Source of the DNA: Acidimicrobiales bacterium | GTDB lineage: Bacteria > Actinomycetota > Acidimicrobiia > Acidimicrobiales > SZUA-35 | Length of the DNA stretch: 33,599 bases | Direction of reading: 5' to 3' | Assembly: GCA_024638805.1 (NCBI GenBank) | Contig: JAHEJO010000011.1 | Coordinates: 1-33,599 of the forward strand | Part shown: piece after piece, positions 26,325-33,207 of the stretch | Layout of the letters: every line of letters starts with the position of its first letter | Position numbering within the stretch: position 1 is the stretch's first letter | Notes under the pieces: generated by a model | Database searches by the model: none | Told to the model about the DNA's origin: nothing | Seen by the model: the letters and a program-made list of their open reading frames with translations, nothing else | Position numbers and translations under genes: made by a program

Positions 26325-27759
26325 CCTCAGCACCGTCCACGCCGTGCAACTCGGCCACATCCTGCAGGCGATCAGCGACGAGGCTGGCGACGGGATCGGC
26401 ACAGTAGTCAGCGGCGGAGAAACCGGCCGGCCGGTGGTTGCCCGACCACCCGATCCCGCCGAAGGGTGCTGACCCGGATGCGCCGACCGTCGGCTGATTC
26501 CAATTGACGATCCCCGCCCGCAGCCGGTCCAGGGCCAGGTGCCCGGTCTGCTGGCGCGGCGAGAGAACAGCCGCTGCCAGGCCGAACCGGGTGGAGTTGG
26601 CGACCGAGATGGCCCCATCGAGGTCGGCGACCCGGTGGACTTGAAGCAGCGGGCCGAAGATCTCCTCGTCGGGAGGATCGGGGACGTCGGTGACGTCGAT
26701 CAGGCCCGGCTGCAGGAACGCCGGGCCGAGATCGGTCCGAGCGCGGGCAGCGAGGAGCGACACGGCGCCTCCGTCGACGAGCAGTGTCTGTTTGGACAGC
26801 ACCCCAGCTGCAGCGCCCGCCGAGATCAGTGGGCCGTGGAAGGGCTGGGGTTCGGCGAGTGGATCACCGATCCTTAGTCGCCCGGTCAGATCGATCACCT
26901 CATCGACCAGGGCCGCTCCCGACCGCGTTCGGGGCACGATCAGTCGACGGGCACACGTGCACCGCTGGCCAGCCGAGACGAACGCGGAGCGGACGATGAT
27001 CCTGGCCGCCACCGATCGATCCTCGTCGTCGTCGAGGTCCCACGCGATCATCGGGTTGTTACCGCCGAGCTCCAAGGCCAACAGCACCTCGGGACGGCCG
27101 GCCAGTGACCGGTGGATGGCCCGACCGGCTGCGACACCGCCAGTGAAGAGGACGCCGGCGACCCTCCGGTCGGCGATGACGTCCTGAGCGACGCCGGCCG
27201 CGCCCTGCAGAACCTGCACGACCCCCTCGGGGGCGCTCGCTTCGAGCCAGGCTCGCCCCATCCACTCGCCGACGGCGGCAGCGTGCTCACTCGGTTTGAA
27301 AACGACCGTGTTGCCGGCGAGCAGAGCCGGCATGATGTGCCCGTTGGGCAGGTGCCCGGGGAAGTTGAACGGCCCGAGAACCACCATGACCCCGAGAGGT
27401 CGATGGGAGACGGCCAGTGTTGTGCCGCCCAGCGGTGATGAGGAGGTCCCGGTGCGTTCATGGAATGCCCGGCCGGACAGCTTGGCCTTGCCGATCATGG
27501 CATCCACTTCCGACAGGGCGTCCCACCGCGCCTTTCCGACTTCGCCGGCGATCAGCTCGGCCAGTTCGGCCCTGCGGCCAGCGACGAGGGCGGCGAAGCG
27601 GTCGACCACCTCGATCCGTTCGTTCCGGGGTCGACCCGCCCATGCCTGAGCTGCGCCGGCTGCGAGCGCCATGGTTCGTTCGATGTCGGCGCCGGTGGCG
27701 ACAGGGCCCCGCCAGACGACCGACCCGTCCGTGGGTGAGCGTGACTCGAGGATTGTCAA
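26317..27759 (-). CDS. astD: N-succinylglutamate 5-semialdehyde dehydrogenase
   Basis: NAD(P)-dependent aldehyde dehydrogenase, fourth step of the AST pathway: succinylglutamate semialdehyde to succinylglutamate. 480 aa. ALDH features: GPFNFPGHLPNGHIMPALLAGN, VVFKPSE (cofactor Lys), FTGGVAAG, the general base E230 in LALELGGNN, and the nucleophile C267 in SAGQRCTCARRL, which is the AstD form of the active site, then EEIFGPLLQVHR and the C-terminal GASGSAPFGGIGWSGNHRP. The start is TTG at 27759 (TTGACA), overlapping the astA stop by 4 nt. The context (astA before, astB after) makes AstD specificity very likely over generic ALDH. A TTG start and coupling suggest its level is set by upstream translation. 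Confidence 0.95.
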   Translation of the reverse strand: MTILESRSPTDGSVVWRGPVATGADIERTMALAAGAAQAWAGRPRNERIEVVDRFAALVAGRRAELAELIAGEVGKARWDALSEVDAMIGKAKLSGRAFHERTGTSSSPLGGTTLAVSHRPLGVMVVLGPFNFPGHLPNGHIMPALLAGNTVVFKPSEHAAAVGEWMGRAWLEASAPEGVVQVLQGAAGVAQDVIADRRVAGVLFTGGVAAGRAIHRSLAGRPEVLLALELGGNNPMIAWDLDDDEDRSVAARIIVRSAFVSAGQRCTCARRLIVPRTRSGAALVDEVIDLTGRLRIGDPLAEPQPFHGPLISAGAAAGVLSKQTLLVDGGAVSLLAARARTDLGPAFLQPGLIDVTDVPDPPDEEIFGPLLQVHRVADLDGAISVANSTRFGLAAAVLSPRQQTGHLALDRLRAGIVNWNQPTVGASGSAPFGGIGWSGNHRPAGFSAADYCADPVASLVADRLQDVAELHGVDGAEDD

Positions 27760-28802
27760 CGGATTGAGGCCGAGGTTGGTGGTGACGCCGACGGGGGTCC
27801 ATAGGCACTGACGAGCTCGCCTGTCGCCACGTCCAGGGCGGCGGCCGCCGCCTCGTCGACGACGATCCGGTCCTCGGAGATCAGGCCGCTCGAAGCGATC
27901 GTGCGGAACTCACCGAGGCGGCCGGCGCAGACCAGTATCGACCGCGCCCCCTCGGGGCTCATCGATCGTGTCTCGATCGGCGCGGTCACACCGTCGCGCA
28001 CGGCGAGCAGGTCGTCGATGTGAGCGTCCATGGTGGGACCTGCATCGAAGATGTCGACGTAGCCGTGGAACCGAAAACCTTCGCGTTTCAGCATCGCCAG
28101 GGCCGGCTCGGCACCCGGATGCGGCACCCCGATGACGTTCTGGGCCTCGGTCGGGAGGAGGTCGACGTAGAGCGGATAACGAGGGAGGAGATCGGCAATG
28201 AACCGGTACTCCTTTGCACTGCGCACATCGGCATCACTCAACTCGAGCTGGAAGAACTTTCGTCCCACCGCATCCCAGAACGGTGACCGGCCCTCGTCGT
28301 TGGTGAAACCACGCATCTCGGCCAGGACCTGCTCGGGGAACCGCTCACGGTGGGTTGCGAGGAAGAGGAACCTGCTCAACGAGATCAGCGAGCCTCGACC
28401 CCGACCGCGTCGATCCGGACGCACGTACAGACCACCGACCTCGGCGACCCCGGTGTAGTCGTTGACCGGACTGAGGATCTCGGTGTCCAGTCGCATCTCG
28501 AGTTCCGGCGACGATTTGGTGATCTTGGAGATCTTGTAGGAGTAGAAGGGCCGGTCGAGACCGACGTTGGAGTAGATGGCCGACGTACCGATGATCTCAC
28601 CGTCGTCGTCTTCGAGGACGAACAGGTACAGCTCGTCACCACGGAGTTCCCGATCGGGTTCGAAGCTGGTCAGGGCGCGCTGTAGCCGGGTGCTCATGCC
28701 CTCGCGGTCGCGGGGCATCGTGGTCATGTTTCCGTCGATCGATTCGGCCAGCTCGGCGAGAGCGTCGACGTCCTCTTCGGTCGCCGAGCGGACCCGCCGC
28801 AT
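27756..28802 (-). CDS. astA: arginine N-succinyltransferase
   Basis: First committed step of the AST pathway: arginine + succinyl-CoA gives N2-succinylarginine + CoA. 348 aa from the ATG at 28802 (the E. coli enzyme is about 344). It begins MRRVRSATEEDVDALAELAE, the GNAT-like start of the AstA fold. Family-diagnostic stretches are YSYKISKITKSSPEL, EVGGLYVRPDRRGRGRGSLI (CoA-binding loop), EMRGFTNDEGRSPFWDAVG, FIADLLPRYPLYVDLLP and HGYVDIFDAGPTMDAH. Only one AstA is present; some pseudomonads have two (AruF/AruG). The ATG shares one base with the preceding M20 gene stop (TGATG), so translation is coupled. The ORF-track N-terminus before 28802 belongs to the overlapping gene in another frame. 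Confidence 0.96.
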   Translation of the reverse strand: MRRVRSATEEDVDALAELAESIDGNMTTMPRDREGMSTRLQRALTSFEPDRELRGDELYLFVLEDDDGEIIGTSAIYSNVGLDRPFYSYKISKITKSSPELEMRLDTEILSPVNDYTGVAEVGGLYVRPDRRGRGRGSLISLSRFLFLATHRERFPEQVLAEMRGFTNDEGRSPFWDAVGRKFFQLELSDADVRSAKEYRFIADLLPRYPLYVDLLPTEAQNVIGVPHPGAEPALAMLKREGFRFHGYVDIFDAGPTMDAHIDDLLAVRDGVTAPIETRSMSPEGARSILVCAGRLGEFRTIASSGLISEDRIVVDEAAAAALDVATGELVSAYGPPSASPPTSASIR

Positions 28803-30034
28803 CAGCCGACCCCCGGTCGGATACCGGGCGAGGTTGCGACTCGATCGATGACGCCGACCAGCAACGCCACCGAGTCGGCGAATGTCGACACGTCCGTCGT
28901 TTCGGCGTCGGTGTGTATCCCCATCCCTTGAACCCCGAGGGTGTCGATCACACCCAAACCGAGTGCGGCCAGATTGTTCCCGTCGCACACCCCACCGGTG
29001 TCGATGAAGTCGAGCGGTTGACCCAGCTCGGTGCTGACCGACTCGACCAGGGAGGCGAGCCGCGACGTGACCTCGCTCCAGGGTTTGGCCGGTCGGTGGA
29101 TACCGCCGCGCACGTCGATGTGCACCTCGTGGTCCTGTGCGACTGAGTTCGCGTGCGATCGGGCCCCGTCGACGGCATCCTCGAGATCGCCGACCGAAGC
29201 GGAGCGGAGGTTCATCCGCACCGTCGCCCGGTCAGGCACGGCGTTGAAGGCATCCCCTCCGTGGAGGGAAGCGATGTTGACACCGACCGATCCTGGGGAA
29301 CAGCTGTTCACCCGGCCGACCAGATCGGCGGCGGCCCCCACAGCGTTGCGACCTTCTTGGAGCGCACGACCGGCATGGGCGGACCTACCGGTCACCATGA
29401 AGGTGAGATTGGCCGAGCCCGCTCGAGCGCGAGCAACACCGCCGCCGACCATACGAGGCTCGACGACCAGTGCCGCGCACGCCCGCCGGCCTACCGCGTT
29501 CAGCGTCGGGATGGAGCTGGGCGAACCGGTCTCCTCATCACCGCTGATCACGACTTCGATACCGAGGTCGGGGGCGAGGTCTCGTTCCAGGATCACCTCG
29601 AGTGCTGCCAGCAGAGCGACGAGGCCACCCTTCATGTCGGCGACACCGGGGCCGTGCAGCAGATCGCCGTCCCGTCGGACCTCCTGAAACCCGTGGTCCG
29701 GGCCGAAGACGGTGTCCGCGTGACCGGCAACCATCACTCGCCGGGGCTCGTCGGGACGAACGATCGCATGCAGGAGCGGCCCGATGCCCACCGCCCTCGA
29801 TGTCCCGTGATGGTCCACGGTGTCGATCGGGTCCGGGTACTCCAGCCTCATCACGGCGCCGAGCGTCCTCAACGCGTCGGCGAGTACGTTCTGAACCCGA
29901 CCGACCCCTTCCGGATGCACTGAACCACTGTTCAGCACGGCCAGGGATGTGATCAGACCGACGTGTCGATCCAGTTCGGAGGCGACCCGGTTGCGCACAT
30001 CGGTCAGGAGATCGGAGCCGGTCGGGTTCAGCAC
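28802..30034 (-). CDS. M20-family metallo-amidohydrolase inside the ast operon (candidate succinylglutamate desuccinylase)
   Basis: 410 aa; ArgE/DapE/CPG2-type dinuclear zinc hydrolase. Motifs: AGHADTVF (H105, D107), LHGPGVADMKGGL (D133), VISGDEETGS (catalytic E167, metal E168), VVEPRM (E192), the lid-domain GRSAHAGRALQEGRNA (H220), and the late GIHTDAETTD, where the last metal His lies. The GTG at 30034 overlaps the astC stop by 7 nt, and its stop overlaps astA. It is therefore inside the operon, where E. coli has nothing; the usual astE (a zinc carboxypeptidase-like desuccinylase) is absent from the operon. DapE, a relative, removes succinyl groups from an amino acid, so hydrolysis of N-succinylglutamate to glutamate + succinate is chemically reasonable. 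Family is certain; this specific role is inferred. Confidence 0.9.
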   Translation of the reverse strand: MLNPTGSDLLTDVRNRVASELDRHVGLITSLAVLNSGSVHPEGVGRVQNVLADALRTLGAVMRLEYPDPIDTVDHHGTSRAVGIGPLLHAIVRPDEPRRVMVAGHADTVFGPDHGFQEVRRDGDLLHGPGVADMKGGLVALLAALEVILERDLAPDLGIEVVISGDEETGSPSSIPTLNAVGRRACAALVVEPRMVGGGVARARAGSANLTFMVTGRSAHAGRALQEGRNAVGAAADLVGRVNSCSPGSVGVNIASLHGGDAFNAVPDRATVRMNLRSASVGDLEDAVDGARSHANSVAQDHEVHIDVRGGIHRPAKPWSEVTSRLASLVESVSTELGQPLDFIDTGGVCDGNNLAALGLGVIDTLGVQGMGIHTDAETTDVSTFADSVALLVGVIDRVATSPGIRPGVG

Positions 30035-31260
30035 GGGTGACCCTCCCGGTCGACGACATCAGCACACACCCATGCCATTTTCGACAGCCCGGCATCAGCA
30101 TCGGCCGCCGAGAGGTTCAGCGGCGGCGCGATCCGTAGGACATCGGTGCCGGCGACGAGCACGATAAGCCCTTGGCCGAGTGCAGCGATTTGTAGCTCCT
30201 TTGCTCGACCGGCGAACGCGCCGGACAGCTCCAGCCCGATGAGCAGCCCCAGTCCGCGTACATCGGCGAACATGCCGGGCGGAGCGATCTCGTGCAGCCC
30301 GGCGAACAACTGCTCGCTTCTCGCCCGAACGTTGGCCAGAAGTTGCGGACGGCTCACCTCGTCGAGCACCGCTCCCGCCACCGCGCAGGCCAGAGGGTTG
30401 CCGCCGTAGGTCGTACCGTGGGTTCCGAGGGCCAGGCTCCTGGCGACCTCCTCGGTCGCCAGCATGGCCCCGATCGGAAAGCCGCCTCCCAAGCCCTTGG
30501 CCGAGGTGAGAATGTCGGGTACGACCTCGTATTGCTCGTAGGCGAACAGTGTTCCCGATCGCCCGACCCCGATCTGCACTTCGTCGAAGATCAACAGCGC
30601 ATCGGCCTCGTCGCACAGATCGCGGGCGGCCTGCAGATACTCCCGGGACAGCGCGCGCACACCGCCTTCTCCCATTACCGGCTCGAGGATCACCGCGCAG
30701 ACCGACGCGTCCATTTCGCTCCGTAGCTCCTCGATGTCCTCGCGTTCCACGTGGGTGATGCCCTCGATCGCAGGACCGAATCCCGCCGAGTAAGACGGCT
30801 TGCCGCCGACCGACACGGTGAACAACGTGCGCCCGTGAAACGCCTCGTTGAGCGCCACGATCTTGTGTTTGTCCGGTCCGTGGCGATCGTGGGCATGTCG
30901 ACGGGCGAGCTTGAGCGCCGCCTCGTTCGCTTCGGCACCGGAGTTGGCGAAGAAGACTCGATCGGCGAAGGTCAGTTCTGTCAACCGTCGGGCCAGTGAC
31001 AACGCCGGCTCGTTGGTGAACACGTTGGACAGGTGCCAGATCAGTTCGGACTGCCGACGAAGTGCGTCGAGCACCGCCGGATGCCCGTGGCCGAGAGCGC
31101 TCACCGCAATCCCGCTGCCGAAATCGAGATAGCGCCGTCCTGCGTCGTCGGTGATCCACGACCCCTCCGCCTTCACCGGCAGGATGTCGAGCGGGGCGTA
31201 GGTCGGCATCATCACCGCCTCGGCCCGCTCGATCACCGTCTCTCGTCGGTCATCTGCCAT
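30028..31260 (-). CDS. astC: succinylornithine transaminase (class III, AstC/ArgD type)
   Basis: PLP-dependent aminotransferase: N2-succinylornithine + 2-oxoglutarate gives N2-succinylglutamate semialdehyde + glutamate. 410 aa (E. coli AstC is about 406). The N-terminus reads YAPLDILPVKAEGSWITDDAGRRYLDFGSGIAV. Further motifs are FANSGAEANEAALKLAR (phosphate loop), NEAFHGRT, EPVMGEGG, LLIFDEVQIGVGRSG (cofactor Asp) and TSAKGLGGGFPIGA (PLP Lys K255). By sequence alone AstC and ArgD are hard to tell apart; as first gene of the ast operon the AstC role is much more likely. The start is ATG at 31260 with GAGGGTG about 8 nt upstream, so this gene has a leader. The 183-bp divergent region upstream holds an AT-rich palindrome (31346-31355) that may be its operator. 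Confidence 0.93.
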   Translation of the reverse strand: MADDRRETVIERAEAVMMPTYAPLDILPVKAEGSWITDDAGRRYLDFGSGIAVSALGHGHPAVLDALRRQSELIWHLSNVFTNEPALSLARRLTELTFADRVFFANSGAEANEAALKLARRHAHDRHGPDKHKIVALNEAFHGRTLFTVSVGGKPSYSAGFGPAIEGITHVEREDIEELRSEMDASVCAVILEPVMGEGGVRALSREYLQAARDLCDEADALLIFDEVQIGVGRSGTLFAYEQYEVVPDILTSAKGLGGGFPIGAMLATEEVARSLALGTHGTTYGGNPLACAVAGAVLDEVSRPQLLANVRARSEQLFAGLHEIAPPGMFADVRGLGLLIGLELSGAFAGRAKELQIAALGQGLIVLVAGTDVLRIAPPLNLSAADADAGLSKMAWVCADVVDREGHPC

Positions 31261-31345
31261 CGTTCACACCCTCGTCGTTGCTCACACCGGTTCCACTCGT
31301 TCTCCAGCATCGCCTGAGAACGGGCCCTTGGGAAGTGACCCGCAT

Positions 31346-31375
31346 GCAATATTGCTTCCGCTGGGGAATACTGCA
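31346..31375. promoter_or_regulatory. AT-rich palindrome plus partial copy in the astC / glycosyltransferase divergent region
   Basis: GCAATATTGC (31346-31355) is a perfect 10-bp palindrome in an otherwise GC-rich region. A related GGAATACTGC lies at 31365-31374, with centres 19 bp apart. Paired AT-rich boxes with short symmetry are typical of ArgR-type operators, which would make sense for an arginine-catabolism operon. However, the boxes are shorter than known ARG boxes, and the spacing is 19 rather than about 21 bp. It lies about 90 bp from each start codon. Confidence 0.4.
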
Positions 31376-31443
31376 CTCAGGTCATCCCTGGCGGCGTCGC
31401 TACTCGGTCCCGTCAACGCGGCTGACCCCCACAAGGAGACCTC

Positions 31444-32991
31444 ATGGACACCCAACGCTTCTCCCTCTACGGGAACACGATCACCGCGGCACAGGATCGC
31501 AAGGCGCTCGAGTGGCAGGAGATGTTCCGCAAGCAGTTCGACTACGACCCGAACGAGCGTTACGAGCTGAGCGTCCACGACAACGCTCAGCTCGGCGACG
31601 TGCTCGGAATTCGGGATATTCGGCGTGACTCCGAAGGGGATCCGATCGATCGCGACGCCGGCGTCGTGATCTCGACGATCCGCATGGGGTACGGCCACTA
31701 CCGAATCGCCATGGCCGGAGCCTCTGCGGCGCGAGCGATGGGACGCACGCCCTACTGGCTCGATCTGCTCGCGATCCCTGGCATCACCCAGGATGCGATC
31801 AACTGGTGGAACACCAATTACAGCAAGTATTCCCGGGTGTCACAGCGCAGCGCTCTGTTCGACAAGTACGTCTGGGAATCGGTGACGTCGGGTGACAAGA
31901 CACTCCCGGGCTTGAACTGGCTGCTGAACAATCAGGCGATGGGCTGGCCGTGGCGGTTCCTCAAAGCCAACGCGCGCGACTACCGCAAGAGCGAATTGTT
32001 TGCCAATCTGCACCGCGCCATGCCCTCCGACATGCCGATCCTCACCGCCCACATGTGGAACTGCATGGGGGCCGTCGCCGGGGGAATGACGAACGTCGTC
32101 GACATGATGTTCGACAACTGGCCGATGGCGTTCCAGCTGACCGAGGGCGCAACCCACGCCGTCCAGTCGCCGTCGGGTTACTACGGATTCCGGATCATGA
32201 ATCAGTTCGACGAGGACGACAAGATCCTGAATCCGACACCGGCAGACGCGATCGAGTACGTCGGCCATCACGTCGACCATGAGTTGGTGGAGAACATCGA
32301 GGTCGATTGTGCGGCTCGAATGGACCGTATGCGAAAGGGCGAGCCGCGTCGCTTCGTGCTGACGATGGGCGGCGCTGGAGCCCAACGCGAACTCTTCAAG
32401 GCGATCATCGACCATTGCCAGCCGATGATCGAGCGCGACGAGCTCACGTTGTTCGTCAACCTCGGCGATCACGCTGACAACTGGGACTGGCTACGAGCCG
32501 AGCTCGGATCGGCAGCGTCATCGGTGCACACCCATCTCACGTGGGACGACGCTCGTGGGTTTGCTGACGACATCCGGGATGGGGAGACACGGGGGCTGCA
32601 CGTCTTCTTGTTCGACAACACCTTCCATGGCGTCTACACCACGAACTACCTGATGCGAGTCAGCGACGTGTTGATCACCAAGCCGTCCGAGTTGGCGTTC
32701 TACCCGATCCCGAAGATCTTCAATGCTCGGGTGGGCGCACACGAGGCGTGGGGTGCGATTCGCAGCGCCGAGCTCGGAGACGGGACGATCGAGACGCGGA
32801 CGATTCCACGCACGTTGCAGGCGATCGACTTGATCACCTGTGAGACGGATCTTCTGGAGCTGTTCTGTGATTCGATCGTGAAGAACAAGCAGATCGGAAT
32901 CTACGACGGCGCCTACAAGTGCGTCGCCCTCGCAACCGGCTCGACATGGGAACGCTCGCCCAACGGAAACACGGTCGACCGCGGAGCCTGA
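31444..32991 (+). CDS. GT-B-like (MurG/MGDG-synthase-type) glycosyltransferase of unknown specificity
   Basis: 515 aa. VVISTIRMGYGHYRIAMAGASAARAMG (about 74-100) has the G-x-G-H-x-x-x-A loop at the start of a Rossmann domain, as in MurG and diacylglycerol glucosyltransferases. A second domain starts near residue 303 with RRFVLTMGGAGAQRELFKAI, the usual first strand and GG loop of the C-terminal GT-B domain. VSDVLITKPSELAFYPIPKI is where such enzymes bind the nucleotide sugar (KPsg...E). The middle (NWWNTNYSKYSRVSQRS, HMWNCMGAVAGGMTNVV, DNWPMAFQLTEGATHAVQSPSGYYGF) is strongly patterned but I do not recognise it as a named family. There are no transmembrane helices. The start is supported by an AAGGAG Shine-Dalgarno sequence 6 nt before the ATG. 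It is divergent from astC; a GH2 remnant lies directly downstream. Acceptor and donor are unknown. Confidence 0.75.
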   Translation: MDTQRFSLYGNTITAAQDRKALEWQEMFRKQFDYDPNERYELSVHDNAQLGDVLGIRDIRRDSEGDPIDRDAGVVISTIRMGYGHYRIAMAGASAARAMGRTPYWLDLLAIPGITQDAINWWNTNYSKYSRVSQRSALFDKYVWESVTSGDKTLPGLNWLLNNQAMGWPWRFLKANARDYRKSELFANLHRAMPSDMPILTAHMWNCMGAVAGGMTNVVDMMFDNWPMAFQLTEGATHAVQSPSGYYGFRIMNQFDEDDKILNPTPADAIEYVGHHVDHELVENIEVDCAARMDRMRKGEPRRFVLTMGGAGAQRELFKAIIDHCQPMIERDELTLFVNLGDHADNWDWLRAELGSAASSVHTHLTWDDARGFADDIRDGETRGLHVFLFDNTFHGVYTTNYLMRVSDVLITKPSELAFYPIPKIFNARVGAHEAWGAIRSAELGDGTIETRTIPRTLQAIDLITCETDLLELFCDSIVKNKQIGIYDGAYKCVALATGSTWERSPNGNTVDRGA

Positions 32992-33000
32992 GGGCGTGGG

Positions 33001-33113
33001 GGCACGGCGATCACCATCGACGACATGGGGGCGGACCTGCAGGTGACGTGTGCCCACAACATCACGTCCATCCGCTCGTCGCACTACCCGAACGACCCGC
33101 TTTCTACGACCTG
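33001..33113 (+). pseudogene. frameshifted remnant of a GH2 beta-galactosidase
   Basis: Starting 9 bp after the glycosyltransferase stop and in its frame, translation gives ITIDDMGADLQVTCAHNITS followed by IRSSHYPNDP, then a stop in a shifted frame. If one missing base is restored at about 33100, the reading continues LFYDLTD. The string HNI-x-x-(I/V)R-x-SHYPNDPLFYDL is diagnostic for the catalytic domain of glycoside hydrolase family 2 (LacZ-type: 'HNINAVRTSHYPN'). Only some 38 codons survive. The catalytic acid/base and nucleophile regions are not seen, and downstream sequence to 33207 shows no more similarity. It is a decayed gene fragment, not a functional CDS. The ORF-track entry 32919-33248 is its other frame. 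Confidence 0.75.
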
Positions 33114-33207
33114 ACAGATGGTCGTGTCGGCGGATTCAGGGACATCCGTCGAGTGTCGTATCGCCGAACGATCCCAGCGTGGCGGTATAGGCCTGCGCCG
33201 ATCGCCG

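Noticed and set aside
30095-31159. 354-aa minus-strand ORF in another frame of astC
   Set aside because: Arg/Ser/Gly-rich out-of-frame translation fully within astC, which has all PLP-enzyme motifs.
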